From Lithospermum erythrorhizon (lineage: Eukaryota > Streptophyta > Magnoliopsida > Boraginales > Boraginaceae), in assembly GCA_019722365.1 (NCBI GenBank), contig JADFUC010000829.1, positions 62,001 through 126,000 of the forward strand: 64,000 bases of DNA. The letters are read 5' to 3'. The notes below the pieces were generated by a model. That model did no database searches, had not been told where the DNA came from, and was given only the letters and a program-made list of their open reading frames with translations. Shown here piece after piece: positions 1 to 10,957 of this stretch; the stretch's first letter is position 1, and each line of letters begins with the position of its first letter. Both the position numbers and the translations under genes were made by a program.

Positions 1-59
1 ATCCGCAAAAATGCAAGAGGAGTATGAGAGAGAGGGACATGAAGATCTCTCAAGAGGAA

Positions 60-165
60 CTAAACCCAAGTGACCTCTGTTGCAGCTGTGGCTAAGGCAC
101 GATACTCAGCTTCGGTGCTTGATCTGGATACTGTAGGTTGTTCTTTTGGGACAAGAAGTAATATT
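60..165 (-). pseudogene. copia RNase H C-terminal motif
   Basis: Reading the minus strand gives KEQPTVSRSSTEAEYRALA followed by TAATEVTW and then a stop. The S-R-S-S-T-E-A-E-Y-R-A-L-A block is the conserved RNase H signature of plant copia elements, including the catalytic Glu of TEAE. The domain normally continues further; here it is interrupted by TAG directly after EVTWV. Confidence 0.85.
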
Positions 166-619
166 ATCGCTAGTAATACGATAACCTATAGTAGACCTTA
201 ACGTGACTGACATCGCACTTGTCCCGAGTCACGAATACACTTTGAGAGATGTACAAGGTTGAAAAATGCCATAGGTGATAATTTACTGAATGTCGAAATT
301 CTTTTGTCATGCTCAGACAAATAGAAGGATTATCGTTATGCAGGTGTGATTATGACAATAAGTGTAGACTTGAAAGCCAAATCTTGAAGAGCAAATTTAA
401 AAGATGGATCAGAAGAGGTGAATGATGTTTGCAGAGAAGAGACCTTTGCCATGGATGGGTTTTTAAGCTGTATTTGTTGTAGTGTGCTTTTTTGAAGTCT
501 ACAATGTACTTTTCATTTGTGATAAGAACAACTACGATATCATTGAACTTCAACTCCAAGAAAATAGCTTAAGTTACCAAGATCATTCAATGCAAAAGTA
601 GCATTTAACTTTTAATAAA

Positions 620-1010
620 AGTGATTAGTGTGCTTAAAGGCAGGTAATGATAATATATTCACAATATAACGGAAATACATGATATGACCATTAGAATTGT
701 AGATAAACAAACTTGGATCAGCTTTGCTCTGTGTAAAACCTTCACTTAAAATGTAGCTAGATACTCTTTTGAACTAAGCTCTAGGAGTTTGCTTCAAGCC
801 ATAAAGAGACTTTCTAAGAAGATAGTGGTGAAAAGTAGGATGAATAAGCACGTAGGTTCTTCGTATAAGCAGTCTCACTAAATTTGATGAACTTTAGGTT
901 GTTCTTAGTGATAGACATAAAGTGTGGATTTCACAATAGGTGTTACATTTGGAAATTTGATGTGGATCTGGTGGATGTAGTAGAAGGTGTAGTGGATGGA
1001 AAAATAAGAG
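620..1010 (-). pseudogene. copia reverse transcriptase remnant
   Basis: The minus strand contains ESLYGLKQTPRA followed by FKRVSSYILSEGFTQSKAD and PSLFIYNSNGHIM, which match the plant copia RT thumb/palm consensus (K-S-L-Y-G-L-K-Q-A-P-R-A-W). The Trp after PRA is a stop codon here. The segment that should hold the catalytic YVDD is read as RYIVN, so the active site is lost. No long open frame remains. Confidence 0.75.
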
Positions 1011-1088
1011 GTTTTGAAAATGATGGAAGATAGTAAGGAAAGAGCATCTTGGAGGAGAATCTAACGTACTGGATATAATCACTCTTAA

Positions 1089-1713
1089 CTAGGGATTATA
1101 ACACCTATAGCCTTTATGAGTTGCAGAAATGCCTAGGAAGATACAGGGAAGAGATCTTGGAGAATATTTTGACTGAATTTGCTTAGTTAGGTGCGGATAA
1201 AATAAACAACCAAAGATTTTGATCATGGCATAGTCAGGTTGTGTTTGAAACAAGATTTGATATGGTGATTTGTTTGATAGAGAGGGAGAGGGAAGTTTGT
1301 TTATAAGGTGATAATAGTTCGAGCTTGACCAGGAAAGTTGGAGGTATTGAGGCCCCGAAGCAGACATCTGATCTTTTCTACAAGGTGTCTATGTTTCCTT
1401 TCACCAACTCCATTTTGTTGGGGAGTTGTTGGAGAGGAATACCTAAACAAAATGCCATTGTTGATGAGATAAGGTTCAAGTTTGTGAAACTATCCCCCTT
1501 CATCTTCTTGGAATTGTTTGAGAGTAGTTTTGAACACATTTTTTTTATCATTTTGTGAAATTGTTCAAATATTTTTAAAGAGTCAAATTTAAGTTTCATA
1601 GGATAGGCCCAGGAGTATCTACTATAAGCATCAATGAATAGAATGTAGTACTTGATTCCTGTAGGTGATAAAACTGGAGATTCCCACACATCAGAGAAAA
1701 TCAAATCAAACAT
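1089..1713 (-). pseudogene. copia integrase core and C-terminal region
   Basis: Two overlapping minus-strand frames cover the rve integrase domain. The right part (1378-1713) has FSDVWESP with the first catalytic Asp and YYILFIDAYSRYSW. The region of the second Asp (normally TDxGGEF) reads SKKMKGDSF, so that Asp is lost. A shifted frame near 1400 keeps PQQNGVGERKHRHLVEK, the block holding the catalytic Glu. The left part (1089-1367) has the post-core motifs SPYQILFQ, IFGCLFYPH and CIFLGISATHKGYRCYNP. A frameshift therefore lies near the Glu block. Confidence 0.85.
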
Positions 1714-1947
1714 TTCATTTGCAGAAGCAAAAGGTTTCTTTACATGTTTCCCTAGTTGACAAACATTGCAGAGAGATGTAGTACTAGAGTTAAATGAAAT
1801 TAATTTATTACTAACTAAAGAACCTAAAACAGTATTTGCAGGATGGCCGAATCCTTGATGCCACCCATGATAAGAGATTTGAACAGGAATAGTTTGGTAG
1901 CAAGTGCCAGAGCTGCAGATGATTTTATTGGATATAAGGAGCCAGAA

Positions 1948-2572
1948 CTACTGGATTGTAGAAGTGATAAGTGTGTGAGGATCCTTCACACAAAAACCAG
2001 TTGGTGAGAATTGAACAATGCAAGAGTTATCTGAGCATAATTTTTTAATTGAGATCAATTTTTTTGTTAAAGTAGGAACTAGAAGAACATTGTTAAGTGT
2101 GATAGAAGAGAGATAAGCCTTACCAATGTGTGATATAGGGAGTAAAGTACCATTTCCTGTCATAATTTTTGAAGTACCATTATATGGAATAAGAGAGTGA
2201 ATGAGAGATTTCTCACCTGTCATGTGTGCAGAAGCTCCCATTGTCAGGGGTACCATCTGAATTAATGCGAGGCACCATTGATACATTGCGATCGATGACT
2301 TGTGCAGTTTGTTAGAAGTATAAGCATGATTGAACCTATCATTGGAATCAATAGCCTCATGATTATACATTCCACAGATTTGACATTTGGCAGATGGCTT
2401 TATTGGAGGAGGCATGAAAGGAGGCGACCAAGAATTCCGGTGACATCCGTGCCCAGAAAAAATTGTTGTTACTTTGTCCATAAGAACTACTCTGTGGATA
2501 CTTAGGCTTGGAGAACTTGCCTTTGAACTTACTGCCAGTATTTGTGTTTGAATAAGTCTGAAAGAATTCCAC
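1948..2572 (-). pseudogene. copia gag zinc knuckle and protease remnant
   Basis: The minus-strand frame holds CQICGMYNHEAIDSNDRFNH, a CX2CX4HX4C knuckle in which the last Cys has become Ser. The retroviral-type protease follows: the expected DSGASxHMT reads TMGASAHMTGEKS, so the catalytic Asp is missing. Downstream come YNGTSKIMTGNGTLLPISH and LTLNNVLLVPTLTKKLISI-like text, the usual linker before the GAG-pre-integrase domain. The gag part upstream (2363-2572) is in another frame. Confidence 0.8.
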
Positions 2573-2831
2573 GGTGTGCTGTTTTAATTAGCGGAGACAA
2601 CCAACATTCTTGAGATCTGGAGATGAGGATTTGGATGATTTGTTATTTCTATCTTCTTAAGCAATGATAGGGCAATGCTGCGAGGAGGATGCTACGGGTT
2701 GATTATTAAATGGTAGTAATAAAGCCATCGTAGAGTTGGAAGGCTATGATGCTTGAGCCCTTTGGTCAGCTTTCATATGGCTCTCCAGTACTTGCGAATT
2801 TGTGTAGAAAGAGTGCAATTTTGAAAGCTAG

Positions 2832-3354
2832 TCATCCATGGATAATTATTCTTTCTGAAAATGTTGAAACTTTTGCACAGTATGCATTTGAGTTCTTGAT
2901 CGTTGTCACGAAATAAATGACGAATCTTCCGGATATCAGCATTTTAATGATGAAAGTGAAGAAGTGTGTCATTGACTGATGGTGACAGAGATGAATGAAT
3001 CGAACTGAGGGATATGTCATTGCGTTGAGTCCAAAGATCATATTGAGCATGATTTGGAGAGAGCATGGCGCTAGTGCCGTGGCAATACCTAAAACCTTTG
3101 TCGGGGAAGATTATGGATTCACGTTTCCGGTTTAGATGTTTTGTATAAGTGCATTCGATGCTCATATGATTTCCATTAGTGGATATAGGTGCTTTGGGTT
3201 GGAGATTCGGTGGTGGGTACCACTGATGATTGAATGTTAGGGGTTTGAGGAAGAGTGTCGGATGTGGCATTGACATTGTTATGTCGGCGTTCTCGTTGAG
3301 AGACATTGTGTGAAGAAGAGGTGAGAGAATCACCGGAGCTTTGTGTTTAGTCAT
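2832..3354 (-). pseudogene. copia gag N-terminal half, frame-shifted
   Basis: A minus-strand frame starting at the Met at 3354 runs 136 codons, then a second frame continues it. The position next to a primer-binding-like site and upstream of the knuckle identifies it as gag. The sequence has N-terminal low-complexity residues and the phrase LLHTMSLNENADITMSMP but no strongly diagnostic motif, so the call rests mainly on context. Confidence 0.5.
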
Positions 3355-3361
3355 TGGCCAG

Positions 3362-3640
3362 TGATGATACCCATGTAAGGGTACAGAAGGTGGTTACTCA
3401 CGTTGTGAGTCCCTCTTTGTATTTATAATAATTTAATTACAATGTGAATCTGATTCAAATTTAAACATTAAATTCTAACAACTAAAGTCTATACTTTATG
3501 AACAATTAAAGTCTATCGGCTTTGATATACATAATCGTATGCTACAAACAAAGAGAGCTAACTAATACTACTCAATGAACAAGCCGAGCTTGACATTTCA
3601 TCAAGCAATTTGGCTAAGTAATGTCATGGCTCGCGTCATT
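3362..3640 (-). repeat. putative copia primer-binding site and 5' LTR start
   Basis: On the minus strand, GGGTATCATCAC at about 3366-3377 resembles the initiator-Met tRNA primer site (TGGTATCAGAGC) used by most plant copia elements. Immediately to its right the plus strand starts TGTAAGGGTACAG, which as a minus-strand LTR would end in ...CCCTTACA. The outer end of this LTR is not clear. I give about 3640 only as an approximate limit. Confidence 0.35.
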
Positions 3641-4574
3641 GAATTCTGATGAGGGTGTTTAAAAAAAATTCAACAGCTTAAACTATTGTAAGGGAGTGTT
3701 GAAAAAATTAGAGTGATGATGTGTATTAAATTGGAGTAGAGAAATTCAACATGTTGAATGTGCCATGCGTCAGCTTCAGATTAAGTGAACGGCAGGAAAT
3801 GGCAGAGCTGAAGGATAAGGTGACGTGTGGCTCATTTTGTCTCCATCTCAAACTTGTTCACTTTCATGCATTAACGTCCATCCAATTTTCCCAAATCCCC
3901 GTACCCAAAAAATCTAAATTAATTAATTAAATTAATAAAAATAAAAGTGGAGATCACAAAAGTTAACCATTAATTAATTTACTCTTTATATTAATTTATG
4001 TATATTTGTATTTTATATTTTATATTTGTTTGATTTTTGGAATTTTATTCCATCTCGATTATTTAGGATCGATTGATGATAATGAATTATTTTTTTGTGT
4101 GTTTTAAGAGTCTTGTTGTGTATTTTTATTTCATTAGTTGTACAGTGGTTTGTTTATTGTACTACATTTCATTGTTTGTAACTTTTCTTTGTTTTAATAG
4201 TTATTATTTTCAATTCTTGTGTTTATTTATATTTTAATTATTGTGTTTATTTATTTACAAAAAATTAATTAGGAATATGAGATAAAAAAATTATTTAAAT
4301 AAAAATTTATAAAAATTTCGTTTTTAAAAATATCAAAAAATAATTTATTTAAGTGTTAATTATTCTTATTTAATTATAAACGATAATTGTTATAATATTT
4401 AATCATAAAATAAAAATATAAATAAGAATAGTAAATAAAATTGAGGTGGGGTAAGTGTTGAATTTTATTAAACAAAACCGTTGTAAGTGTAAAATTTGAG
4501 TGAGTGTTGAATTATTATGTGGAAGAGAGAAGATGTGGAGTGTTGGAAATTGAAAAAGAGAGTGTTTGAATAAA
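3641..4574. other. AT-rich intergenic DNA, no gene seen
   Basis: The stretch is mostly A/T homopolymers and short AT words. The phrase GAGTGTTG occurs near 3692 and again near 4500 and 4538, which may be the ends of a decayed DNA transposon, but I could not establish terminal inverted repeats. No coding motif was recognised on either strand. Confidence 0.5.
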
Positions 4575-5862
4575 AAAATCATTGTGGATAGCCTTATTGT
4601 TATGTTGCATGTCATCCTTGTATGGTGTTCTCTTACAGATCTTGGGTATGGTGAATATGTATAGGGGATCCAAGGGGCTTGCTTGGGAGTTAAATTGGAT
4701 AATGCAAGTGCGTGGAATTAGCAAGTTACAAAGTTGTTTGGTGAAGTTGAGTTTTGGAGCTGCAGTGTACCATATTTGGCATGAAAGAAATAAGAGACTT
4801 CATGAAGTAAAGGTGGTGTATGGGAGCAGTAGGTATAAAAAATCAAGGGGGATATGGAGATAATGAGTCCGTATAAACACATTTATGGTCAAATCAAAAT
4901 TACTTTAGAAAATATTAACCACAATTCCAAAAAAACATGGTTAATGAACATTAACCACTTACAAACACATTAATGGCTAAAATATCAGAAATTCAGAACT
5001 AAAAACATCCATAAATACAAATTATAGAAAAAAATGAAAAGGAAAAGAAGCAAAAGTAAGAAATAAAAATTTAATATTAACCTCTAAAAAAACAAAAGGA
5101 AGAACTGCACTATGTTTCTCATTCACCATGGTTCTACCAACAATGGCTTCAATCCCTTCAGTTAACCAATTCCTTACAACTTAACCTCTAAAAAAATAAA
5201 ATCAATCAATTTTCGATCAAAATTCAACTCCAAAAACCCAATTTCAAACCTCAACTCATCAAGAAAAGTCAAACTTTGTTTTCATCTAATCATCAAATGA
5301 AGACATATTCTCTTTTCATTTTTCCATATTTTACATTCACATTGGAACCATACCAGTAGACTTATTATTCACCAGATGACATCACCATCTTCCGAAGAAA
5401 AAAAAATTCATCAATATTTCCTTATTCTTCACCATATTTTGTTTTGGTTTGATTGATTAGCCATTTGACAGTTTGTTTTATTTGACTAAATGTAATCCCA
5501 AGATTCTAGGAGATTATTATGGTCAGTTGAACATGTAAGTTATTAGGGATGACATTACAATGACAAAAGGTCAAGAATGCCCTTCTATGTTAATATCCAT
5601 TAGATTAAAAATAGTGATGTGGCAAATGATCCAATGATAGTAGTGAATGTAGTACCAAATACTAAGGATAATTCTTAGTAGCACAAAGCCAAGCTTGGAG
5701 ATAATGGCTATGTGGGGGTTGAGTAGTAGTAATATTTTTGTTGCATAATCTCTATAGATAGAATTGTGTTGGGTGTATAGACGGTTGGTTTGGATCGGGT
5801 ATCTCCCGTTGACAACTTGTATTTTTTCTATCGTATATAATACAAAAAAAATTCAAAAAAAA
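4575..5862 (+). mobile_element. LINE (L1-type) 3' end, split by an insertion
   Basis: The plus strand carries the C-terminal tail of a plant LINE ORF2 at 4582-4863: KLSFGAAVYHIWHERNKRLH matches the segment that follows the reverse-transcriptase zinc-binding domain. The coding segment stops at 4861-4863. After a foreign insertion at 4866-5695 the LINE 3' region resumes and ends in A-runs near 5830-5862, a typical poly(A)-like LINE terminus. The element is 5'-truncated, as most plant LINE copies are. Confidence 0.7.
4866..5695. mobile_element. 830-bp insertion in the LINE with 11-bp target duplication
   Basis: The 11-mer TGGAGATAATG occurs at 4855-4865 and again at 5696-5706, exactly bracketing this segment and splitting otherwise continuous LINE sequence. 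The ends (AGTCCGTATAAACAC... and ...GCACAAAGCCAAGCT) are not obvious inverted repeats. Duplications of 9-11 bp are typical of Mutator-like elements, some of which lack terminal inverted repeats, so a non-TIR MULE derivative is the best guess. A retroposed element is the alternative. No ORF lies within it. Confidence 0.6.
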
Positions 5863-5938
5863 AGATTATCAAGTAATCAAGAACATGATATTTCTAGATA
5901 TAAAATAAAACACCCCTAAACATATGTTTATGGATTTT

Positions 5939-6448
5939 CTATATGTTAACAATATGTTTCCAATCATATTGATATTTGCCCAAACATTTTCGACTTACTT
6001 GAACCGAATCACCATCTATCTTCGAGTTAAAAGACGAGATGCATAATCTTCGAAGCATACGCCAATAAGAGCCGCATGGGGCGAAAACAAAAGAGCTTTT
6101 GTGAAAATCATGAGACGTTATCGTATCAACGATGACTCGATCAGGAAAAGAAAGATCATGGTACTTGTAAAACTCAGCTGCAGCATTGGCTGATTGAACA
6201 ACCATAGTCCATAGTGTTGACCATATTTTTAGCCAAATTGCAGGACCATATTTTTCTTTCATGTTTGCCATGGTCACATATGGAAGAGTACCAAGTTGGA
6301 ACATGTGGCCAAACACTGGCCATCCAGGTGGACTTGGATGCAACTTGGTGAGTGACCTCTTGTTTGGCTTCAAGAAAAGAAGGATAAAGATTGGTAGCAA
6401 AATAACATAACAATATAAAAGAAGAGGAGAGCTGAAATTGTACTCCAT
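5939..6448 (-). pseudogene. cytochrome P450 N-terminal remnant, CYP76-like
   Basis: From the Met at 6448 the frame encodes an N-terminal membrane anchor (LLLYCYVILLPIFILLFL), the proline hinge (PSPPGWPVFGHMFQLG), and the helix C motif GSYWRMLRRLC with WxxxR, whose Trp and Arg contact haem. Phrases such as VVQSANAAAEF and DLSFPDR are characteristic of CYP76-like enzymes. After helix C the sequence degenerates (a deletion where VELF-type residues are expected) and stops at 5939-5941. About 170 of the usual 500 residues are present. The I-helix, ExxR and haem-Cys loop are absent, so it cannot be active. The subfamily is inferred. Confidence 0.8.
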
Positions 6449-6526
6449 CTCTGGTTCACAGTTTAAGTTCTTTGCTTCACAACACTCTCTATATAGTTGA
6501 TAAGTATTGCACTCCAAATTACAGTA

Positions 6527-6782
6527 CTCCCTCCATCCCAAAAAGATTGGGATGTTTTGAATTTCACGGACATCAAAACACGACTTAAAACGTAAATATC
6601 TCTAATTTTACTTGAGTAAAAATTATAAAAAGTTGATATTTCAAAAATATACATTGAAACGAATCTAACGAGATCCCACATGACTATATTATTTCTTATC
6701 GGCTAAAGAGAATTCATGGTCAAAGTTTTTAAAGTTTGACTCAAAAAGTCAAAACATCCTAATCTTTTTGGGATGGAGGGAG
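6527..6782. mobile_element. Stowaway MITE (Tc1/mariner type)
   Basis: The 256-bp segment begins CTCCCTCCATCCCAAAAAG and ends with its near-perfect reverse complement (CTTTTTGGGATGGAGGGAG). It is flanked by TA on both sides (6525-6526 and 6783-6784). The CTCCCTCC terminus, TA duplication, small size and lack of coding capacity are the definition of Stowaway. It sits 79 bp upstream of the P450 start codon. Confidence 0.93.
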
Positions 6783-6784
6783 TA

Positions 6785-7440
6785 CCATATTTACAATTTT
6801 ATATATGTTAGTGATTTCAAAATGAAATATCTTAGCACACAAAATTGGTAATAATGCATTAGTTTTTATTAGTATAATATCAATAACACAACAACCAAGC
6901 TAGCGAATTGTCGAGTCTAAAGACCAGCTTGTGGATCACTCATTATAAATCACGCCAAGCTTGTGCCTTGGCTCACCCTAGCCTAACTGAGTATAAAGAA
7001 TGCTAGAGTAATAATATATTGAACAACTGATGAATATAAATTATATTGAATTGCTTGAATATATAATATAATATTGTGTCTTATTTATAGAAACATTTAA
7101 CATAAAGTAGCCTCCAAGATACCTCATGACTTCCCCAGAGCCTCCGGTAGCACAGCCGAGACAGGTCTTACTCGACTCTAATAGCCTCCCTCAAACTCAT
7201 GGTAATTTGACAAAATTTCCATGAGTTTGCAACAATAATAACAATAAGAAAAAAAAACATAAATGCACTCTGCCTTGCTGCGGCTCAACTCTAGAATTAC
7301 AGACTTGCTCGTCATCGAAAACCATCATACTTGAATTCGTAAAAGCGCCGTTGTCCACATTCCAATTTGGAGCGTTGGTTATTGGCACGGAAGCCTTGTA
7401 GATCGTGCGATGTGGGAAGTGACAATTGGCCAATCTTGTA
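6785..7440 (-). repeat. probable LTR and 3' end of a decayed copia element
   Basis: On the minus strand the purine-rich run TTTGAGGGAGGCTATTAG at about 7177-7194 looks like a polypurine tract followed by an LTR start. The sequence to its left would be the LTR. To its right (7195-7440), a short open frame without recognisable domains would be the 3' untranslated region. The opposite LTR and pol are not present, so this is a tentative call. Confidence 0.4.
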
Positions 7441-7461
7441 ATCAGCTACTCATGTGTAATG

Positions 7462-8173
7462 TGTTGAATCATGGGATTCGATTCAAACCTTTTTTTGAAG
7501 ATAACAAATTGCTTAAACGAACTAATTATGTTTTCAAGTGAACTTGTACTTAGGTGTCATCGTTGAGAAGTTCGAGAGCTTAAAATGTTGCTCGAAATGT
7601 TCATAGACTCGAGATTGAGTCAACCAAATGCCAAGCTATACAAGACACTCTTGGTCTTTGTTTGTTATAGGCGTTTGTAAGGAAACTATTCTACTTTAGA
7701 TTATATCATTTTCGTATGAGAGGTTTAACTTTTGCGGGCCTAATCTTGACTTGTTTTAAAATAAATTGTCCGTAATTCCTACTCTTAAGTATCGATTGAT
7801 TCATGGCTAAGGCTCGTACAAATGACTGTGTGTCATTTCGTTTTGGAGAATTGGCTTGAAACGGTCTTTATTTCGGAGAAGAAAATGCAGACAATCGAGA
7901 CCCCATCGAAAGGGCTAGGTCTTGATAAGATCTTGATGATCGAGACCAGGACCTCTCGATAGGGTCCATGCAGGGGCTTCCATCGAGAGCCCATTGGGAG
8001 CTCCTGCCTCGATGAGGTCTCAATAGTACTCAAGTATAGCCGTTTTTTTGGGTTTCATCGAGGGCTCGCCGAGACCACGTGAGTACCGATGGAATCTCGA
8101 TCACGGGGACATTCGGGCTATTTGAGAGTGCTATTTAAGCAACTTTCTAAACCCTACCTTTTTGAGACGCAAA
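7462..8173 (+). repeat. Sirevirus-like 5' LTR, U3 segment (first piece)
   Basis: A likely LTR start (TGTTGAATCATGGG) lies at about 7462. The segment includes GAAGATAACAAATTGC, wording I associate with Sire LTRs, and several TCGAGACC/ATCGAGA-type repeats at 7890-8100 that could be promoter repeats. A TATA-like CTATTTAAGC lies at 8131-8140. The solo gypsy LTR is inserted 34 bp downstream of this, at the expected transcription start region. Confidence 0.55.
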
Positions 8174-9592
8174 TGAAATAACCGTTCTTACCAATATTAT
8201 GTTGATAGTATATAAGTTTCTTGGTGGAGTATTTTGGGGTGAAATTAAATTTCGAAGTTGAGTAGTGGAGAATTCAACAAATCGGTCGGTTGGTGGTATA
8301 TTTCGGTTTGTGGTGGGACCCGGAGATAGTATAAATGATTTCGGAATAAAATCGATGTACCGAGACTAGTATTATATGAGTAGTAGTTTATGTCATGGAA
8401 AATTTTACATTTGGAATGGTTTTCGTTAAGTTACGTCTGAGGAAGTGGAGAAATTAACCGAAACCGAGCAGGCAGTAATTTTTTCCTTCTAAATATCCAC
8501 TTTCACCACCCTTTATCTCCATCCTCATCCATTCCCTGCTTCGCTTCCTCTTTGGCGAAAATTTCACTCTTTCCATACTCATGAAATTTTCTACCGTTTC
8601 TCTCATCGATTGTCGCTTAAAATCAAGGACAAAGTGATGGATTTGCTTCTCCTCATCATCCTCATCATATCTAGGTAAGAAAGATCAAATCTTTTGAGAT
8701 ATTTCTTGAGTTTTGAAGAGTTGATTTTTATTGAATTTTGTTGACCATGATTTTGGGACTTCAAATGATACATATGGATAGTGTAGGCTTAAATTGCATG
8801 ATTAAGTTATGACAATCGATTTTGGAGGTTGAAATGTGTAAAAGTGATAAGGTTGACTTTGTTGACTTTTGAGAAATTGAGTTTTTAAAGGTTAAAATGT
8901 TATAGAAGTATTCTCTAAGCTTGAAATATGTGAGTGGTAGTGATTATACTTGATTTTAGGGGTTGAAGTGTATTGATTGGATCGGTTGACTTTTCTAAGT
9001 TTCTTTAAATTGTAGGATGATGTTATGGAACTTTAATATAGTTGTTTTTGGAGGCGTAATTTGAGATGTTTGAGGTTGATTGGTAGAGGATATGGTTAGT
9101 TAGGTTATTCCCAAGTTGAGTAGTAATTGGATTTTGAACTAAAAGTTGATTATAATGGGTTAATTAGTTGTGATTGATTGTTGGATTGATTGGAGATATG
9201 ACTAACGTGTTATTGTTGGGATAATAAAGTGATGATGGCCGAATATTGGGAGTTATGAAATTGGGTAAATTAAATGTGGATAGTTGAATTTTAGAAGTGT
9301 ATACTAATTTTGCATATAGGATGATTCTTAAAAGTTAGAATTGAGTTGTGAGGCGTGGTATAATACTCGGGGTTTAAATAGATGTTAGAGAGCGTTATTC
9401 TACGGAATGTGTTATAATGTATAACTTCTTTGAATAGGAGTTGAGCACGGACTATACGAGGGCGCCTAGAGTTAGCATTACTGCTTTTGGGCTCGAGGTG
9501 AGTACAAATCTCACGATGGGAACCCTTCATATATATTATGTTATATATTTTGCATGTGTTGTCTTGGGACTATTCTGATATGTGTATTGTGT

Positions 9593-9710
9593 GATTATGA
9601 TTGATATCATGTAATAATTGTGATTTATGATTCATATCATGAGATATTAGTGATTATGATTTATATTATGGGATAGTTGTGAATATGATTCATGTTATGA
9701 GATTGTGGGT
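9593..9710 (+). repeat. tandem repeat in gypsy LTR, about 29-bp units
   Basis: Four imperfect units of the form GATTATGATTNATATTATG begin at about 9593, 9622, 9652 and 9681. The same array occurs in the other LTR copies, with different unit numbers, so it is a family-specific feature. Confidence 0.75.
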
Positions 9711-9937
9711 ATGCCACGTGTGCTGTGTGTACTTGTGTTGTGTGTGGCTGTGTGCTGTGTGTGGCTGTGTGCAGATGTGTTTTGATTGCTTTGTGTGTTA
9801 TTTGCGGAGCGGTGGTGACCCCGACCGGGAGGTTTGGTGTGGTGTGCATATTGTGTGGTGGATTCGGGAGGTTTGGTGTGATATGCATTGAGGGTGTGGC
9901 CGCCGATTCGGGAGGATGGAGTTGGTGGCCTCATCGA

Positions 9938-10080
9938 TTATTTGGAGGTGGATTCATGTGTAACTATTTGGAAGTGGATTCCTCATATGTGTATTACTTG
10001 GAGGTGGATTCCTCGTATGTGTATTATTTGGAGGTGGATTCCTCGTCATTTTACTATTTGTGGAGGTGGATTCCTCATTT
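9938..10080 (+). repeat. tandem repeat in gypsy LTR, GGAGGTGGATTCCTC units
   Basis: About five imperfect units of 24-37 bp share TTTGGAGGTGGATTCCTC. Complementary arrays lie at 11640-11870, 33150-33210 and 43530-43660 in the other copies. Long valine/cysteine-rich reading frames here are products of the repetition. Confidence 0.75.
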
Positions 10081-10750
10081 GATGACTTTGATTATCTTGT
10101 GTGTTGAGACAGTTCCTTAAATGAATATGCGTTATTTATGATTATAGCTCATGTGTATAGTATTATGTAACATCGTATAAGAGGATTCTATGTGAGTTGT
10201 GGTGTTATTCATTGTGTGGCTTGGTTAATGTATAAGCATATGTTATATATATAGAGTATAGAATATATGTGATGAGATCAAGTATGTGGTATTTGTATTC
10301 ACTCAGCTTAATAAGTGACTCACATTCTCCCATGGGCGTTTATGCCTAGGTTTTTTAGGGGTTGATGTGAGGTTGTCGAAGGCAGGTGATAATTTATGAT
10401 TGAAGGAATTGTAGGTGAGGCGACAGTGGCATAGAAGATCCTCAACAGTCCTTTTCCTCTTGTTATGTTTTCTAGCATTCAAACTTGTATATTGAGAGGT
10501 CGTGTAATATGTTGTATTGTGGAGATTTTGTGTGTATTGTATGGTTGTATTTTTCAGGTTGATGTAAGTTTCGTTGGTGATACGTTCTTGTGTGATGTAT
10601 TGTTAGTTCACCACGATGGACAAAAGTGTATTATTATTATTAATGTCAAATGAAGTCTTTTTATGTTGTCATCCATCGATCGGTGACTCTGGTGTACAGG
10701 TTGTTGATGACCTTAACCTCAGGGCGGCCGACCTGGGGCGGGTCGTTACA

Positions 10751-10957
10751 CCAAAACATTCAATCTTTTCTTACAAATTCAAAAAGGAAAAAGCAAAAAG
10801 CTACCATTACTTAATCTTGATAATCTTTAGTAGAGTGTTTCCATAGTTGTGTGATTATTGTAATATTTACTTCATATTGTGTTTAGGTTAGGAAATCCTT
10901 GTGTGGTGTATCATAGGGTTGCTATTCTTGTTTGGAGTAGTATAGCGAAATCCTAGG
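10751..10957 (+). repeat. Sirevirus-like 5' LTR, second piece
   Basis: A 207-bp remnant between two solo gypsy LTRs. It continues the LTR interrupted at 8173 and is itself interrupted at 10957. Its last five bases (CTAGG, 10953-10957) are the duplicated target of the second insertion. Confidence 0.6.

Larger units (their letters stand above)
1..3374 (-). mobile_element. Ty1/copia retrotransposon, Ale-like, internal region, degraded and cut by window edge
   Basis: The minus strand reads, from right to left, gag, a zinc knuckle and protease, integrase, reverse transcriptase and RNase H. That order (integrase before RT) is diagnostic of Ty1/copia. Frameshifts and stops separate every domain, so the element is not autonomous. 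The knuckle sequence, the integrase wording (DVWESP, YYILFIDAYSRYSW) and the short gag resemble the Ale/Retrofit lineage; this assignment is inference from remembered family motifs. The 3' LTR is outside the window to the left. The 5' LTR should begin at about 3375. Confidence 0.85.
8174..10750 (+). mobile_element. solo Ty3/gypsy LTR, copy A
   Basis: The 2577-bp segment starts TGAAATAACCGTTC and ends GGGCGGGTCGTTACA. The same family occurs at 10958, 17939, 23876, 32477, 41022, 41759 and 56192. Sense orientation is set by the copy at 32477, which lies 5' of gypsy gag-pol. Flanking pentamers are GCAAA (8169-8173) and CCAAA (10751-10755), a target duplication with one mismatch. Sequence on either side joins into a continuous Sirevirus LTR. 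No internal coding region accompanies it, so it is a solo LTR left by unequal recombination. Short frames inside it are not genes. Confidence 0.88.

Noticed and set aside
9725..10120. 131-codon Cys/Val/Tyr-rich frame
   Set aside because: It lies within the tandem arrays of a gypsy LTR; the repeats create the open frame and no homologous frame is kept in the other copies.
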